NCBI GenBank assembly: GCA_903813345.2
Contig: CAIIXF020000003.1
Location: forward strand, 24,877,248-24,941,247
Source: Owenia fusiformis
Taxonomy: Eukaryota; Annelida; Polychaeta; Sabellida; Oweniidae
Direction of reading: 5' to 3'
Length of the DNA stretch: 64,000 nucleotides
Shown: positions 18,012 through 28,344 of the stretch, one piece after another
Position numbering within the stretch: the first letter of the stretch is position 1
How the letters are laid out: each line of letters starts with the position of its first letter
Notes under the pieces: model-generated
The model's database searches: none
What the model saw: only the letters and a program-made list of their open reading frames with translations
Told to the model about the DNA's origin: nothing
Made by a program: the position numbers and the translations under genes

Positions 18012-18632
18012 ATACTGATACACGTTTGTGAGAAAAAACGTCGTGGGGATTCTGCCTACAACGCGTGAAATAGTGAAAAAAGAAAAATTCGTACCTTCGA
18101 CGTTCCGACATTTTGTTACCGAAACGACCGTTTCGGTAACCAGCGTAATCGAGTGAATCAACAGTGAGTATTTGATTTCAACAGATGATAAACTTCTCAT
18201 TATTAGAAATAACCCTCACAATGGCATTGTTGCAAGGTGTGACATGTGGCATCGGATCCCTATTCTGTATTCTCGACGAAATGATATATTTGCATGGAGG
18301 AGTAACATATTGTCTATAATAGCAGTATAGAGCCACGAACTTTTACATAAAACCTTTCACGTATACCCGCATCCATTCGCTCGGCAGCGAACGATGTTGC
18401 AGTTCGAAACGTATAAAAAACACATACGTTTACTATGAACGAGATTAAAGACCTTAATTGTGTGCTAGTCTATTCTGTATACTGTACTAATCGTGAATTA
18501 AAAAAATGTGAATTGAACGAGTGAAATTAAAAATTAATGTGTATTTTATTTTCCCCGGGGTTAACGACGGTTAACCGGTTAGTAATTTTTCAATACCGGT
18601 GAATGCTCAATGCCGTACAGAACAGGTAATAG

Positions 18633-18769
18633 TATGGGGAGTTTAAGCTTGCATATAAAATCGAAACGCCAACCTATACGTATGACCAATCGCCCATACA
18701 AATGCATCGTTAAATATTTTCCGTTCACGTTTAGGGTGTGAAAATCATTGCAAGCTTAAACTCCCTATT
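18633..18769. repeat. Short inverted-repeat element
   Basis: Terminal inverted repeats ggggagtttaagcttgca and tgcaagcttaaactccc are separated by ~100 bp of unique sequence. Probable MITE, 100 bp upstream of the Link-gene copy 1 promoter. Confidence 0.65.
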
Positions 18770-18868
18770 AACTCAGTCTGTAGTTAATATGAGGTGTCAT
18801 ACACGGTCTCATAAGCACATATCAGTTATCGAGATATTGAAATCTGTTAATCAATTAACAAAGGGATA

Positions 18869-18935
18869 TGACGTTAGCAAGTAAACAAGACATCTGCGAA
18901 GTGTCATATCCTTTTAGTGTCTCAATGCTATAAAA
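18869..18935 (+). promoter_or_regulatory. Proximal promoter of Link gene copy 1
   Basis: TGACGT (18869-18874, CRE/ATF half-type site in ggatatgacgttag) followed ~55 bp later by TATAAAA (18929-18935). The same pair precedes all four gene copies (22804/22854, 40802/40853, 44652/44703). Transcription start is expected near 18960. A noncoding exon 1 ends at 19003 (cag|gtaaca). Confidence 0.7.
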
Positions 18936-19338
18936 ACAGGCAGTTTTAGGTAAATCATTAATTTGTAATACGCAAGACATTTGGACATACTGAACTTAAA
19001 CAGGTAACATAAACTATTTTGTTCATTTTAATTTTTCGCCATAACAAACAGGTAAGACTTTCAAACATTTTCTAAATGCATATACTTAGAATTAGAAAAT
19101 ATCGAATCTTTTATATTTCTTTCATAAGTGAAAATGAAGTCAGGTCAGAGTATTAGTGCCAAAATTGATATCGCCTATAATCATCAAAAGGTCAATGTTG
19201 ACCTGTTAACGATCAAAATGTATCACTCAAAATCATACAACATCACAGTCATATAACTAAAGCTATGCTTTGTATTTTCTAAATCATATATTTTACATCA
19301 TTTACAATTTTCTGCAGATAGCCAATAAATCACAAGCT

Positions 19339-20684
19339 ATGATGCGACAGCGAATCTCCGTGTTCTTTATGTGTGCATCAATCCTAAATGTCAAGGCTGT
19401 GCCACCACGATGCACAAGAGCTGATATCAAGAAGCTGAATAGCACAGTAATTACCTCGAAGAGCGAACTAACAGAGGCATTTAATAGCAAATTACAAGTG
19501 ATCAAGAATGACATAAGATCCGAACTAGCCAATGAAATTGGCAATCTCTCCGACAAACTTACCAATGAAATAAACCAAAATGAAGAAAAACTGAAAATTG
19601 ATGTGAATATTGTGAATACTGAAGTGCTTAAAGTAAACAATAAACTGGACCAGATCAAAAATGACATCAAAAGAGAACTGAATGATGAAATCGATCAGCT
19701 GACTGGAAGTATTAATCAAAAATTCGATGATCTGAATAAGAAGCTGATTGAAGCATTCAACAGTACACTAGTTCAGATGAAGAATGATATCAAAGATGAA
19801 CTTACTACGGAAATCAATCAAAATGAAGACAAGCTGAATGCGGTGAAGACACAACTGACAAAAACAACTACTGAACTGAGTGATTGTGTATGTGAGAGAA
19901 AAAGACGTAAGTCCAGCGATTTGTTGTATACTCCATAATTTTGATTGACACATACTAATCTCAGTCATACAGAGTGGGCCAAAAAGTTTTAACCAAAACA
20001 AATGTTATAACTCCATCATTCAACATGTGTGTAATGTCATATTTGGCATATTTAAACCTTGTTCAATGGTTGCATGTTTTGCATCATGGCCATAAAATCG
20101 TTACTATTGGAAATAGAGCAATGGAACTTGGTTATATGAAAGAAAATTGAACCAGGTTTAACTTTTAGGTCGAATAAATTTGAAACCCATGCATGCTGGA
20201 TGTTTCAGTTAGGCATTTGTTTGGGTTACCTTTTTTGGCTCACTCTGTAGTTACATGTACTTAAAATGCCGCGTTACACGTGAAGTTAAGTCCGATAGGG
20301 TCCCTTTGAGTTTAGAAGCAATGTATAAAAGATGGACATATTTCTGTGTTGGCAATTAATCACAAATGTAACATGTACAATCATTATTTTACAGAGAGAA
20401 GTCTAATCTACTATGCTGGCCCTTACATCTATACATTTGCCGCTGCAAAGGCATACTGTAAAAGTAAGGGTCACAAGATAGCCACACCAGGCCAATTAGA
20501 CGCAGCGTTTGCATTAGGGATGGAGTCGTGTGCTTGGGGATGGGTTGAAGATGGAAGTCTTAGGTTTCCACAACAGATGCCATATACAAACAACAGGGGT
20601 GGAACACGTGGATTAAATACTGAGCTGAATTACAATCCATCAGCCAAATATGGAGTCTATTGTGCTACAAACCCAGGTCCATAA
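19339..20684 (+). CDS. Secreted coiled-coil/Link-domain protein, copy 1
   Basis: Coding exons 19339-19906 and 20395-20684 join in phase 1 (C|AG), giving ~285 aa. A noncoding exon 1 ends at 19003. The start is the first of two adjacent ATGs 21 nt inside exon 2. Residues 1-20 are a signal peptide (cleavage after VKA). Residues ~26-180 form a charged coiled coil of internal repeats (EAFNSKL, IKNDIK, NEINQNE). CERKRQRS marks a basic junction. The last exon is a Link module (YTFAAAKAYC, KGHKIATPGQL, CAWGWVEDGS, YGVYCATNPGP), the hyaluronan-binding fold of CD44 and TSG-6. The third Link cysteine is absent (NNRGG where copies 2 and 3 have NNWCG), leaving Cys2 unpaired. Extracellular role is inferred. 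Intron 1 lacks the MITE shared by copies 2-4, so this is the outgroup copy. Confidence 0.82.
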
Positions 20685-22803
20685 CAGTAACATTACACAA
20701 ACTAAGCAACAGTATTATGATGTGCAATTGAATCAAACGCATGGACTGCATCAGTGCCTCATGATGAACTATGGAATATCATAACTGTATACAGGGTGGC
20801 CCATATTTTCTTTGGCGATAACGTCTTCAATTGTAAATATGTTTTTGCTTAAGATTCAGTAATCAATATTGTACTTGTCTGAAATGGACAGCATTGGTTT
20901 CTGACTGTAAGGATATATTCTCAGCAACAATTACACGGATATATTGGTCATATCTCAAATTATCGTATGATCTGTAAAATGAAGCCGTCTGATTGGTCAG
21001 TTCTTGTGCTGTACCAATCTGTATTGCTACTGAGATTGTCCCCGTTGATCATCATCGCCGTCGCAATACAGAAAATATTGGTACGGAGGGGACAATCTCA
21101 GTAGCAATACAGAGGATCACACGATAAAAACGTTATTGAAAGATTTGAAGTGCAATACAGGATATATTCTGTCTCGATATTCTGTATTGGCACTCGACTT
21201 CGTCTCGTTCCAATACGGAATTTCTCGAGCAGAGAATATATCCTGTATTGCACTTCAAATCATTCAATGACTTATAATATTGTTTTTATTTAATTGTTTT
21301 GTAGCGCTTCAGTTCAGTTTTTATACAGTTGAAAAAGGATCCAGATAGGATCCGAAGCGTCCTGTTTAGTAAAATAAAGGTTGTGAAAAGAAGAAAAACA
21401 GTTTTGTAATATTTTTAGCAATATCAAATGAAAGATGGCGATGAGATTCATTTTACGTTCTTCATTCACTTTTTCGTGTGTCAACCAAACCAAATACGTC
21501 ATCTTTTAATTCAAAGGTGATTTATAAACAATTAGTGAAAACATGGGCTATCAAGAGAGTAGATGAGTAAACAGAGTAATAGAACGATTGGAAGAGTACA
21601 TTTTTAATCATTTTAAAATCACAATAGATTTACTCTTGAAAGCCCAAAGCCGATCTCTGAACTTCTCATGTTGTTATCTAAGTGAAGCTTTGTATAAGAT
21701 TGAATTGACTGTATGAGAATGAGTAAATTTTTCCATAAATGTTGTTCTTCTCTAAAATAATTAATAAGATTTATTTGTAAACCTTAAATCAAGTTTACTA
21801 GCTCAAGTGCTGTCATGCACGTCTCTAAGTCGACCCTACTTAACTGTACCCTGCGTGCAGAGTCTAGTTAAACTAGAAGACGAAGCTCTCTTTTAAGAAG
21901 TGAAGTCAAACGAATGCAAAGGGTAACTAAACGAATGCAAAGGGTAACTTAACTGTATCCCTATTATTTTATTTATCCATAAAGCATTTTTTGAAATTAT
22001 ATGATCAGCAGTATATGGCATGCCTTGAAAAGGTTTGCAATATTGTTTCCTAAACGATTCGGAAGTACCCTTTGCATTCGTTTGACTTCCGGCTTCTTAA
22101 GAGAGAGCTTCGCCTTGGTTTGTAACTAGACTCTGAGCGTAGGGTAGTTCGGAAGATGGTTTGAGTGGGAAGGGTTGTTAGTCGTTGTTTTTGTATTGGA
22201 TTATAGTTTGGGAATTTTAGGGCTTGTTTTCCTAATGTCCCCTCAGCCTGTATTTTGTAATGCTCATAGTTTTTTCCATTTTGACAAAGCCAGGTGCTAA
22301 TAACATACAGTGTATGCGACTCAAATCTTTCCCATTTAATATTTTGAAGTTTAAGTTCAAGTCAATATTTATCTCCTTTCGAAAAGTTTTGAGATGCAGT
22401 CTTAACATATGTTAGTACACGCTCTTCTAGTGTCAACAATCCTGTTTACTAAGAAATCTTTTTAATCTGACAAGTATTATTTTGAGCTGAGGGGCGAAAT
22501 TTGAATGGTGCAAAACATGTTTATTTGCTGATGTTGAACGTGTTATTTTTGACCTGGTTGTAAATGTGCAGTTCTTCAATGGGCTTTTTAAACATGTTAT
22601 AACGTATTCCTTGGCCTCAGTATCAAACGGAAACGCTTATGTTGTAGATATGTGCATTGCATTATACTGATGAGGTGCCTCATATCACCTCATTGACATA
22701 AGGTGCCGCCATAATGGTACCATACGTGGTGTCATATTTAAGCACATGTCAAGGTGTTCAGATTTGTTCAGAAAAATATTTACATTTCCATGAACAACGG
22801 ATA
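20685..22803. other. Flank shared between Link-gene units
   Basis: No gene. Segment 21290-21530 (gcgcttcagttcagttttta, ggatccaga...) recurs at 28500-28720 and 43420-43640. Segment 21690-22810 recurs at 39990-40800 and 43840-44650. Together these mark the tandem segmental duplications that carry the Link genes. Confidence 0.75.
21013..21270. repeat. Pair of adjacent hairpins, family also at 43 kb and 54 kb
   Basis: First hairpin: ctgtattgctactgagattg pairs with caatctcagtagcaatacag (21013-21118). Second: atttgaagtgcaatacagga pairs with tcctgtattgcacttcaaat (about 21145-21260). The same two modules occur near 43140-43390 and, rearranged, at 54113-54470 inside AARS1. A mobile family is likely. 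Confidence 0.7.
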
Positions 22804-22860
22804 TGACGTTAGTAAAAAACAAACAATTCGTCAGGTGTTAAGTGTCTTGATGCTATAAAA
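22804..22860 (+). promoter_or_regulatory. Proximal promoter of Link gene copy 2
   Basis: TGACGT at 22804-22809 and TATAAAA at 22854-22860, as in the other copies. Noncoding exon 1 probably ends at 22926 (ctttag|gtaaca). Upstream cctcatatcacctcattgac is shared with copies 3 and 4. Confidence 0.7.
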
Positions 22861-23076
22861 ACACATTTTTAAGCAAATCATTAAGTTGAAAAAAAATGCA
22901 AGACATTTGGACACACTGAACTTTAGGTAACATTATTAACTTTTATCAAAAACAATTATTTTAATCTTAAGAACAAAATATTTTCCTTTATTTCTAAATA
23001 AAATGCATCGAGAAAATATGTATTGAAAAATACGTGTTACAAATCTCAATTAGAATAAGTATCTTTATTTTAAGTA

Positions 23077-23257
23077 CAGTAAAACCTGTATATAGTGAAC
23101 ACCCGGAGCCACAAAAAGTGTTCACTGTAGGTAGGTGTTCACTACAGAGAGGGGATATTAGTATAAACTGGAGTCAGTGGAAAATGTGTCTTGAAATGGT
23201 GTTCACTAAACACAGGTGTTCACTTGAGAGAGGTGTTCAATAAGACAGGTTTAACTG
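23077..23257. mobile_element. Pogo/Tigger-like MITE in intron 1 of Link copy 2
   Basis: 181-bp element with ends cagtaaaacctgt and acaggtttaactg and inner repeats gtgttcact. The CAGTaAAACCTG terminus is of the pogo/Tigger type. Orthologous insertions lie at 41075-41255 and 44934-45099 but not in copy 1, so it predates the copy 2/3/4 duplications. Confidence 0.75.
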
Positions 23258-23477
23258 GAATCTTTTTGTTTTGAGGGAAAATGCTTAAGTGAAAATCAAG
23301 GTAAAATCAGAGTATTTGTGCTAAAATTAATATCACCTTAACGATCAAAAGGAATCACTCAAAATCATTCAACATTACATTGATGTAACCAAAACTGTAT
23401 TCTGTTAATTACATTACTTACGTCATTGATTAATCTTCCGTAGATAGCCTATCAAATTGGACCATAAATCACCAGCT

Positions 23478-26400
23478 ATGATGCGACAGGTAATCTCCGT
23501 GTTCTTCATATGTGCAACAATCCTATATGCCAAGGCTGTGCCACCACGATGCACAAGAGCAGATATTAAGAAGCTAAATAGCACAGTAATTCACTCGAAG
23601 AGCGAACTAACTGAAGCATTCAATAGCAAATTACAAGTGATCAAGAATGACATAAAATCCGAACTAGCCAATGAAATTGGCAATCTCTCCGACAAACTTA
23701 CCAATGAAATTAACCAAAATGAAGAAAAACTGAAAATTGATGTGAATATTGTGAATGCTGAAGTGCTTAAAGTAAACAATAAACTGGACCAGATCAAAAA
23801 TGACATCAAAGGAGAACTGAATGATGAAATCGATCAGCTGACTGGAAGTATTAATCAAAAATTTGATGATCTGAATAAAAAGCTGATTGAAGCATTCAAC
23901 AGTACACTAGTTCAGATGAAGAGTGCCATTAAAACTGAACTTACAGTAGAAATCAATCAAAATGAAGATAAGCTGAATGGGCTGAAGACACAACTGACAA
24001 AAACAACTAATGAACTGAGTGATTGTGCATGTGAGAGGAAACGACGTAAGTCCACCGATTTGTTGTATACTCCATAATTTTGATTGACACATACTTATCT
24101 CAGTCATTATAACCAAAACAAATGTTAATAACTCCATCATTCAACATGTGTGTAATGTCATATTTGGCATATTTAAACCTTGTTCAATGGCAGTCTGGGA
24201 AACAAGCATTTTTTGTGCCTGGACAAATTTGTCGAGTCACTTTGAAACACTCCAGACAAATTCTTTTTTGAAATTTTGAAATTTTGAAAACACACTTGGC
24301 ATTTTTTTGTACTTGGTTAATGTAAAATAAAAATACATGGAAACAGAGGGGGGGGGGTATAAAATGATTCTTAACCATTGACTTTTATATTTTGCACTGT
24401 TTCATTTGTCGACAACTTCTTCCTCAGAAGAAGGCCAATTTATATTCTTTCATTTTGTGTAAAACAAAATTCATTGTCTCATGTCTCAGCAAAATCTATC
24501 TAGACAATTTTGACCACACAGTTTGAAACAGTCTGGACAAAGGAGCACGTAGGTTATCGCAAACAATTTCAAACGATTCTAACTTGAATTATGAATATTT
24601 TTTGATCATGAACATGGGTCTGATTAACTAAATTATCATTATATATACTTTTCTTGAAGATAACGAATGGATCTAAAAGATACAGGGTGTTCCAAAAGTA
24701 ACAGGACTGGTGCTGGCATTTTGTTAAATATGTACCAATCGTCTTCAAATTTTCACACAATGTACTTTCAAGTATTGCGACTAAAAATCTGAAGTTTGAA
24801 AAAAAATTATTGAACGCAGGTAGAGTTATGGTTGTCATGGTAACATGACATCACAATACCCGGGGCAACATTTGGCATGAAAGTGTGATAAAATTTGTCA
24901 ATTAATAAATAAAGTATCCAATCACTTACTACAATACAACTTTTTTTTGTATTTGTTTTTGTTGTTGTTATGTTGTAATATTGTTGCCATACAATTCAGA
25001 TTTAAGTGTTTATGATGTCATAATAATGATGTTTATTCAATTTTCTGGAATATCACCATCTATGACAGTCTGTACAATTCAGCAGAGTCTTTGGGTAAAT
25101 TCAGTCACTTCAGTCAAAATGAAGAGGCTGATAATGTCAAAGCAGGAGCAGAGAGCTGCAATTAAGTTCTGTGTGAATCTTAAAAAGACTGGGAAACAAA
25201 CAGTGGACATGCTTCAGGAGGCCTGTGAAGGAAATTGCATATCCAGGAGTAGGATATTTCAATGGCACAAGGAGTTCTCAAATGGCCAGTCAGATATCAA
25301 AGACAAACCTCGATCTGGACGTCCAAGAATTGCTTCAAGTGGAAACAACATCAAGCTTATCGACAACATTATTAAAGAAGATAGACGCTCTAGTATAAGG
25401 GACATCACACAGCAAACAGGATTATCAATTGGAACAGTCAGCAGAATCCTTAAGAGAAACCTCAAAGTTAGGAGTTTGGCAACACTTTGGGTTCCACACC
25501 AGCTCACCGAGGCCCAAAAAGCAAGGAGAGTGGAAGTGTCTGAACAATTTGTCCGAAGGTACGAAACTGAAGGTCGTCACTTCTTAGAAAGAATCATCAC
25601 TACTGATGAAACCTGGGTGTACTTTTTCACACAATATACAGCTCAACAAGCTTCTGGATGGTACCATGATGGGTCTCCATTGACAGAAACACCTCGGCTC
25701 TTTAACAACAAAGATAAGCGAATGCTTATCACTTTCTTGGACATTTGGGGAATGGTTCTGGTTCATCTTGTCCCAAAGGGCCAACATGTTGACTCCGACT
25801 ACTACATTCAAGTGAGTAGTTTGTAAGTAGTAAGTAAGTAGTAGTTTTCTGATATAATACTTGAATTTGATTGGAAAAAGTATTTCCTCTGTCATGGAAA
25901 AATCATTTGGATGACATTTAAATACTCCTCTGTTTCAGGTCCTCAAACGTCACTTAAAACGGGCCATTTCGAAGAAAAGACCGAATTTAAAGCCAATCCT
26001 TCACCTTGACAATGCCCCTGCACACAAATCAGCAAAGACTACTGCAGCTATAGATGAACTAGAACTTGAGATCTTAGACCATGCACCATATTCACCTGAT
26101 CATGCTATATCTGACTTTTATTTGTATGGAGAACTGAAAGCTAATCTGCGTGGCAGGACCTTTGTAAATGAGAACGACCTTCTCCAAGGAGTCCAATCGA
26201 CCTTGCGTGACATGGCATCAAATGGGTTCTCACACGTGTTTGAGTCATGGGTCCAGCGTCATTACACTTGCATTGACCAGAAAGGAGCCTACTTCTCGAA
26301 GTAGAGGATATATAAGGATATCTATGATGCAATACTAATGTTATTCTACTTATTGTTGCATTTTCACTTGGACATATAAAATGCTAAAAGTCTCTGTAAG

Positions 26401-27914
26401 TTCCTGTGTGGAATGTTGCCCCGGGTATTGTGATATCATGTTACCATGACAACCATAACTCTACCTGCGTTCAATAAAAAATTTTCAAACTTTATATTTT
26501 TAGTCGCAATACTTGAAAGTACATTATGTGAAAATTTGAAGACGATTGGTGCATATTTAACAAAATGCCAGCACCAGTCCTGTTACTTTTGGAACACCCT
26601 GTATCTTTTAGATCCATTCGTTATCTTCAAGAAAAGTATATATAATGATAATTTAGTTAATCAGACCTAAGTGATATTGAAGGGGAAATGGACCAATCAA
26701 CATATTTTTTCAAAAATGTTGACCTAATTTTCACCAAAAATGCAACCTATTATTATATTGTTGAATGCATAATTAGAATGTGCTTTGAGACATGTTCGAT
26801 TTCCTAAAAGGAAAATTTGATTGCTCCAGGGACTTTAAAGATATTCAATTTGGATGACCAAAATGAACTGAAACCAATGGATAGCATGAGATTTTTCAAT
26901 GGAGAAATAACATGGGGAACACTTATCTTAATGCAATTAAGTTTTTCTTTCAAGAACTATTTGATACATCAAAATAAAGAATAGTAATGCATTAAACATT
27001 GTAAAAAATGATTGCATTTTTGGTGAAAATGGGGTCAACATCTTCAAAATGGGGTCAAAAAGTGTGTTGATGGGTTAATTGCTAGTTAAATATCTCCGAG
27101 TTTGTTTGAATTTGTTATTACTGTGCATAATTTTCTTTGAGATAATGAATTGATCTAAAAGATAAACTTGTCTTCATTGTCAGAAAATACTCATAATCCA
27201 AGATATAACCTTCTGAAATTGTTTGCGATAACCCACGTGCTCCTTTCTTTTCAGACTCGACATTTATCTGTTGTCTGGTGCTTATTTCCCACACTGCAAT
27301 TGTTGCATGTTTTGTATCATGGCCAAATCAATAAACTATTGGAAATAGACCAATGGAACTTAGTAATATGAAAGAAAACTGAACCAGGTTTAACTTTTGT
27401 GTCAAATAAATTTTAAACCCATGCATGTTCGATGGTTCAGTTAGACATTTGGTTGGTTTACCTTTTTGGCTCATTCTGTAGTTACATGTACTAAAATGCC
27501 GCGTTACACGTGAAGTTAAGTCCGAGAGGGTCCCTTTGAGTTGAGAAGCAATGTATAAAAGATGGACATATTTCTGTGTTGACAAATAATCACAAATGTA
27601 ACATGTACAATCATTATTTTACAGAGAGAAGTCTAATCTACTATGCTGGCCCTTACATCTACACATTTGCTGCTGCAAAGGCATACTGTAAAAGTAAGGG
27701 TCATAAGATAGCCACACCAGCACAAATACAAGCAGCCTTTGACTTGGGAATGTCGGAATGCAATTGGGGATGGGTTGAAGATGGAAGCCTTAGGTCTCCA
27801 CAACAGATGCCATTTACAAACAACTGGTGTGGTAAACGTGGACTTAATACTTGGCTGAATTATGATCAATTGAAAAAAAGAGGAGTCTATTGTGCTACAA
27901 ACCCAGGTCCATAA
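23478..27914 (+). CDS. Secreted coiled-coil/Link-domain protein, copy 2
   Basis: Coding exons 23478-24045 and 27625-27914 join in phase 1, giving ~285 aa, the same length as copy 1. Signal peptide MMRQVISVFFICATILYAKA; coiled coil with the same EAFNSKL/NEINQNE repeats; basic junction CERKRQRS; Link module with all four cysteines (KAYC, MSEC, NNWCG, GVYC). The frame is uninterrupted, so this copy looks functional. Its intron is 3.6 kb instead of ~0.5 kb because a foldback element carrying a mariner transposon lies in it. Upstream splice sites ccgtag|ATAGCC and acgac|GTAAGT are conserved with the paralogues. The ligand has not been shown; hyaluronan binding is inferred from the fold. Confidence 0.85.
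24683..26601 (+). mobile_element. Mariner-like DNA transposon, apparently intact
   Basis: The element runs from cagggtgttccaaaagtaac (24683) to its complement ending acaccctg (26601), flanked by TA on both sides (24681-24682, 26602-26603), the mariner target duplication. The terminal inverted repeats are ~190 bp and nearly identical. Beyond the TA, 66 bp on each side (24617-24682 and 26602-26667) are exact reverse complements, so the apparent inverted repeat is ~255 bp. It encodes one spliced transposase. Confidence 0.9.
25119..26304 (+). CDS. Mariner transposase (DD34D), with one intron
   Basis: Exons 25119-25811 and 25939-26304 join in frame across a 127-bp GT-AG intron (caa|gtgagt ... tttcag|gtcctc), giving ~352 aa, the normal mariner size. 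The N-terminal half has helix-turn-helix regions ending SDIKDKPRSGRP, followed by SIGTVSRILKRNL. Catalytic residues are visible as TTDETW, HLDNAPAH and YSPDHAISDF, with 34 residues between the second and third aspartates. The third motif reads HAISD where LAPSD is usual, but the aspartate is kept. No stop or frameshift is seen once the intron is removed. In-frame upstream starts exist, but 25119 gives the canonical length. It cuts and pastes the element between TA dinucleotides. Confidence 0.88.
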
Positions 27915-27956
27915 CAGTAATATTACACAAACTAAGCAACATTATTACCACCTTGC

Positions 27957-28344
27957 CGGTGTAAAAGGGTAGGAGGTCCTATCAAAGGCTTTGTATAAAA
28001 AACCTCCTACCCACGTACCCTCGTACCCACGTACGTGGGTCCTGACCCAGTCTTTAAAGAGTTAAATTTTTAAATGTTTAAAACATTATTCAATCTCAGT
28101 TTATCCTGAATTATAGATGAATTTATGCATCCATATGCCTTTATTTATAGGTCTGACATCTCTCTAGTAAAATAAAATAAAGCCGGTGTAAAAGAAATTA
28201 TGGTCCCCCAGGGATTATGGTCCCCTTTCTTAACGGCCCTTTCTGGCCCCGATTGTGTATAAGATAATAAGGGAAAGGGGTCACCATATAAATCAATGAA
28301 GAGTAGAACCATAATTTGATAGGACCTCCTACCCTTTTACACCT
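27957..28344. mobile_element. MITE downstream of Link copy 2
   Basis: 388-bp element with inverted ends ccggtgtaaaagggtaggag and its complement ending cttttacacctg. It interrupts the downstream flank relative to copies 1 and 3. An internal partial repeat (gccggtgtaaaag, 28182) suggests a nested or rearranged insertion. Confidence 0.75.

Larger units (their letters stand above)
24545..27240. mobile_element. Foldback element in the copy 2 intron, split by a mariner
   Basis: The outer left sequence cacgtaggttatcgcaaaca (24545) pairs with tgtttgcgataacccacgtg ending near 27240. Arms continue through tgaattatgaatatttttt-like and gatctaaaagata sequence. A 540-bp relative without the mariner sits in the copy 4 intron (46012-46550). 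The element was present before the mariner inserted. Confidence 0.65.

Noticed and set aside
19302-20001. Minus-strand open frames opposite the coiled-coil exons (also at 23.6, 41.4 and 45.3 kb)
   Set aside because: They mirror the low-complexity coiled-coil codons and recur simply because the exon is duplicated.
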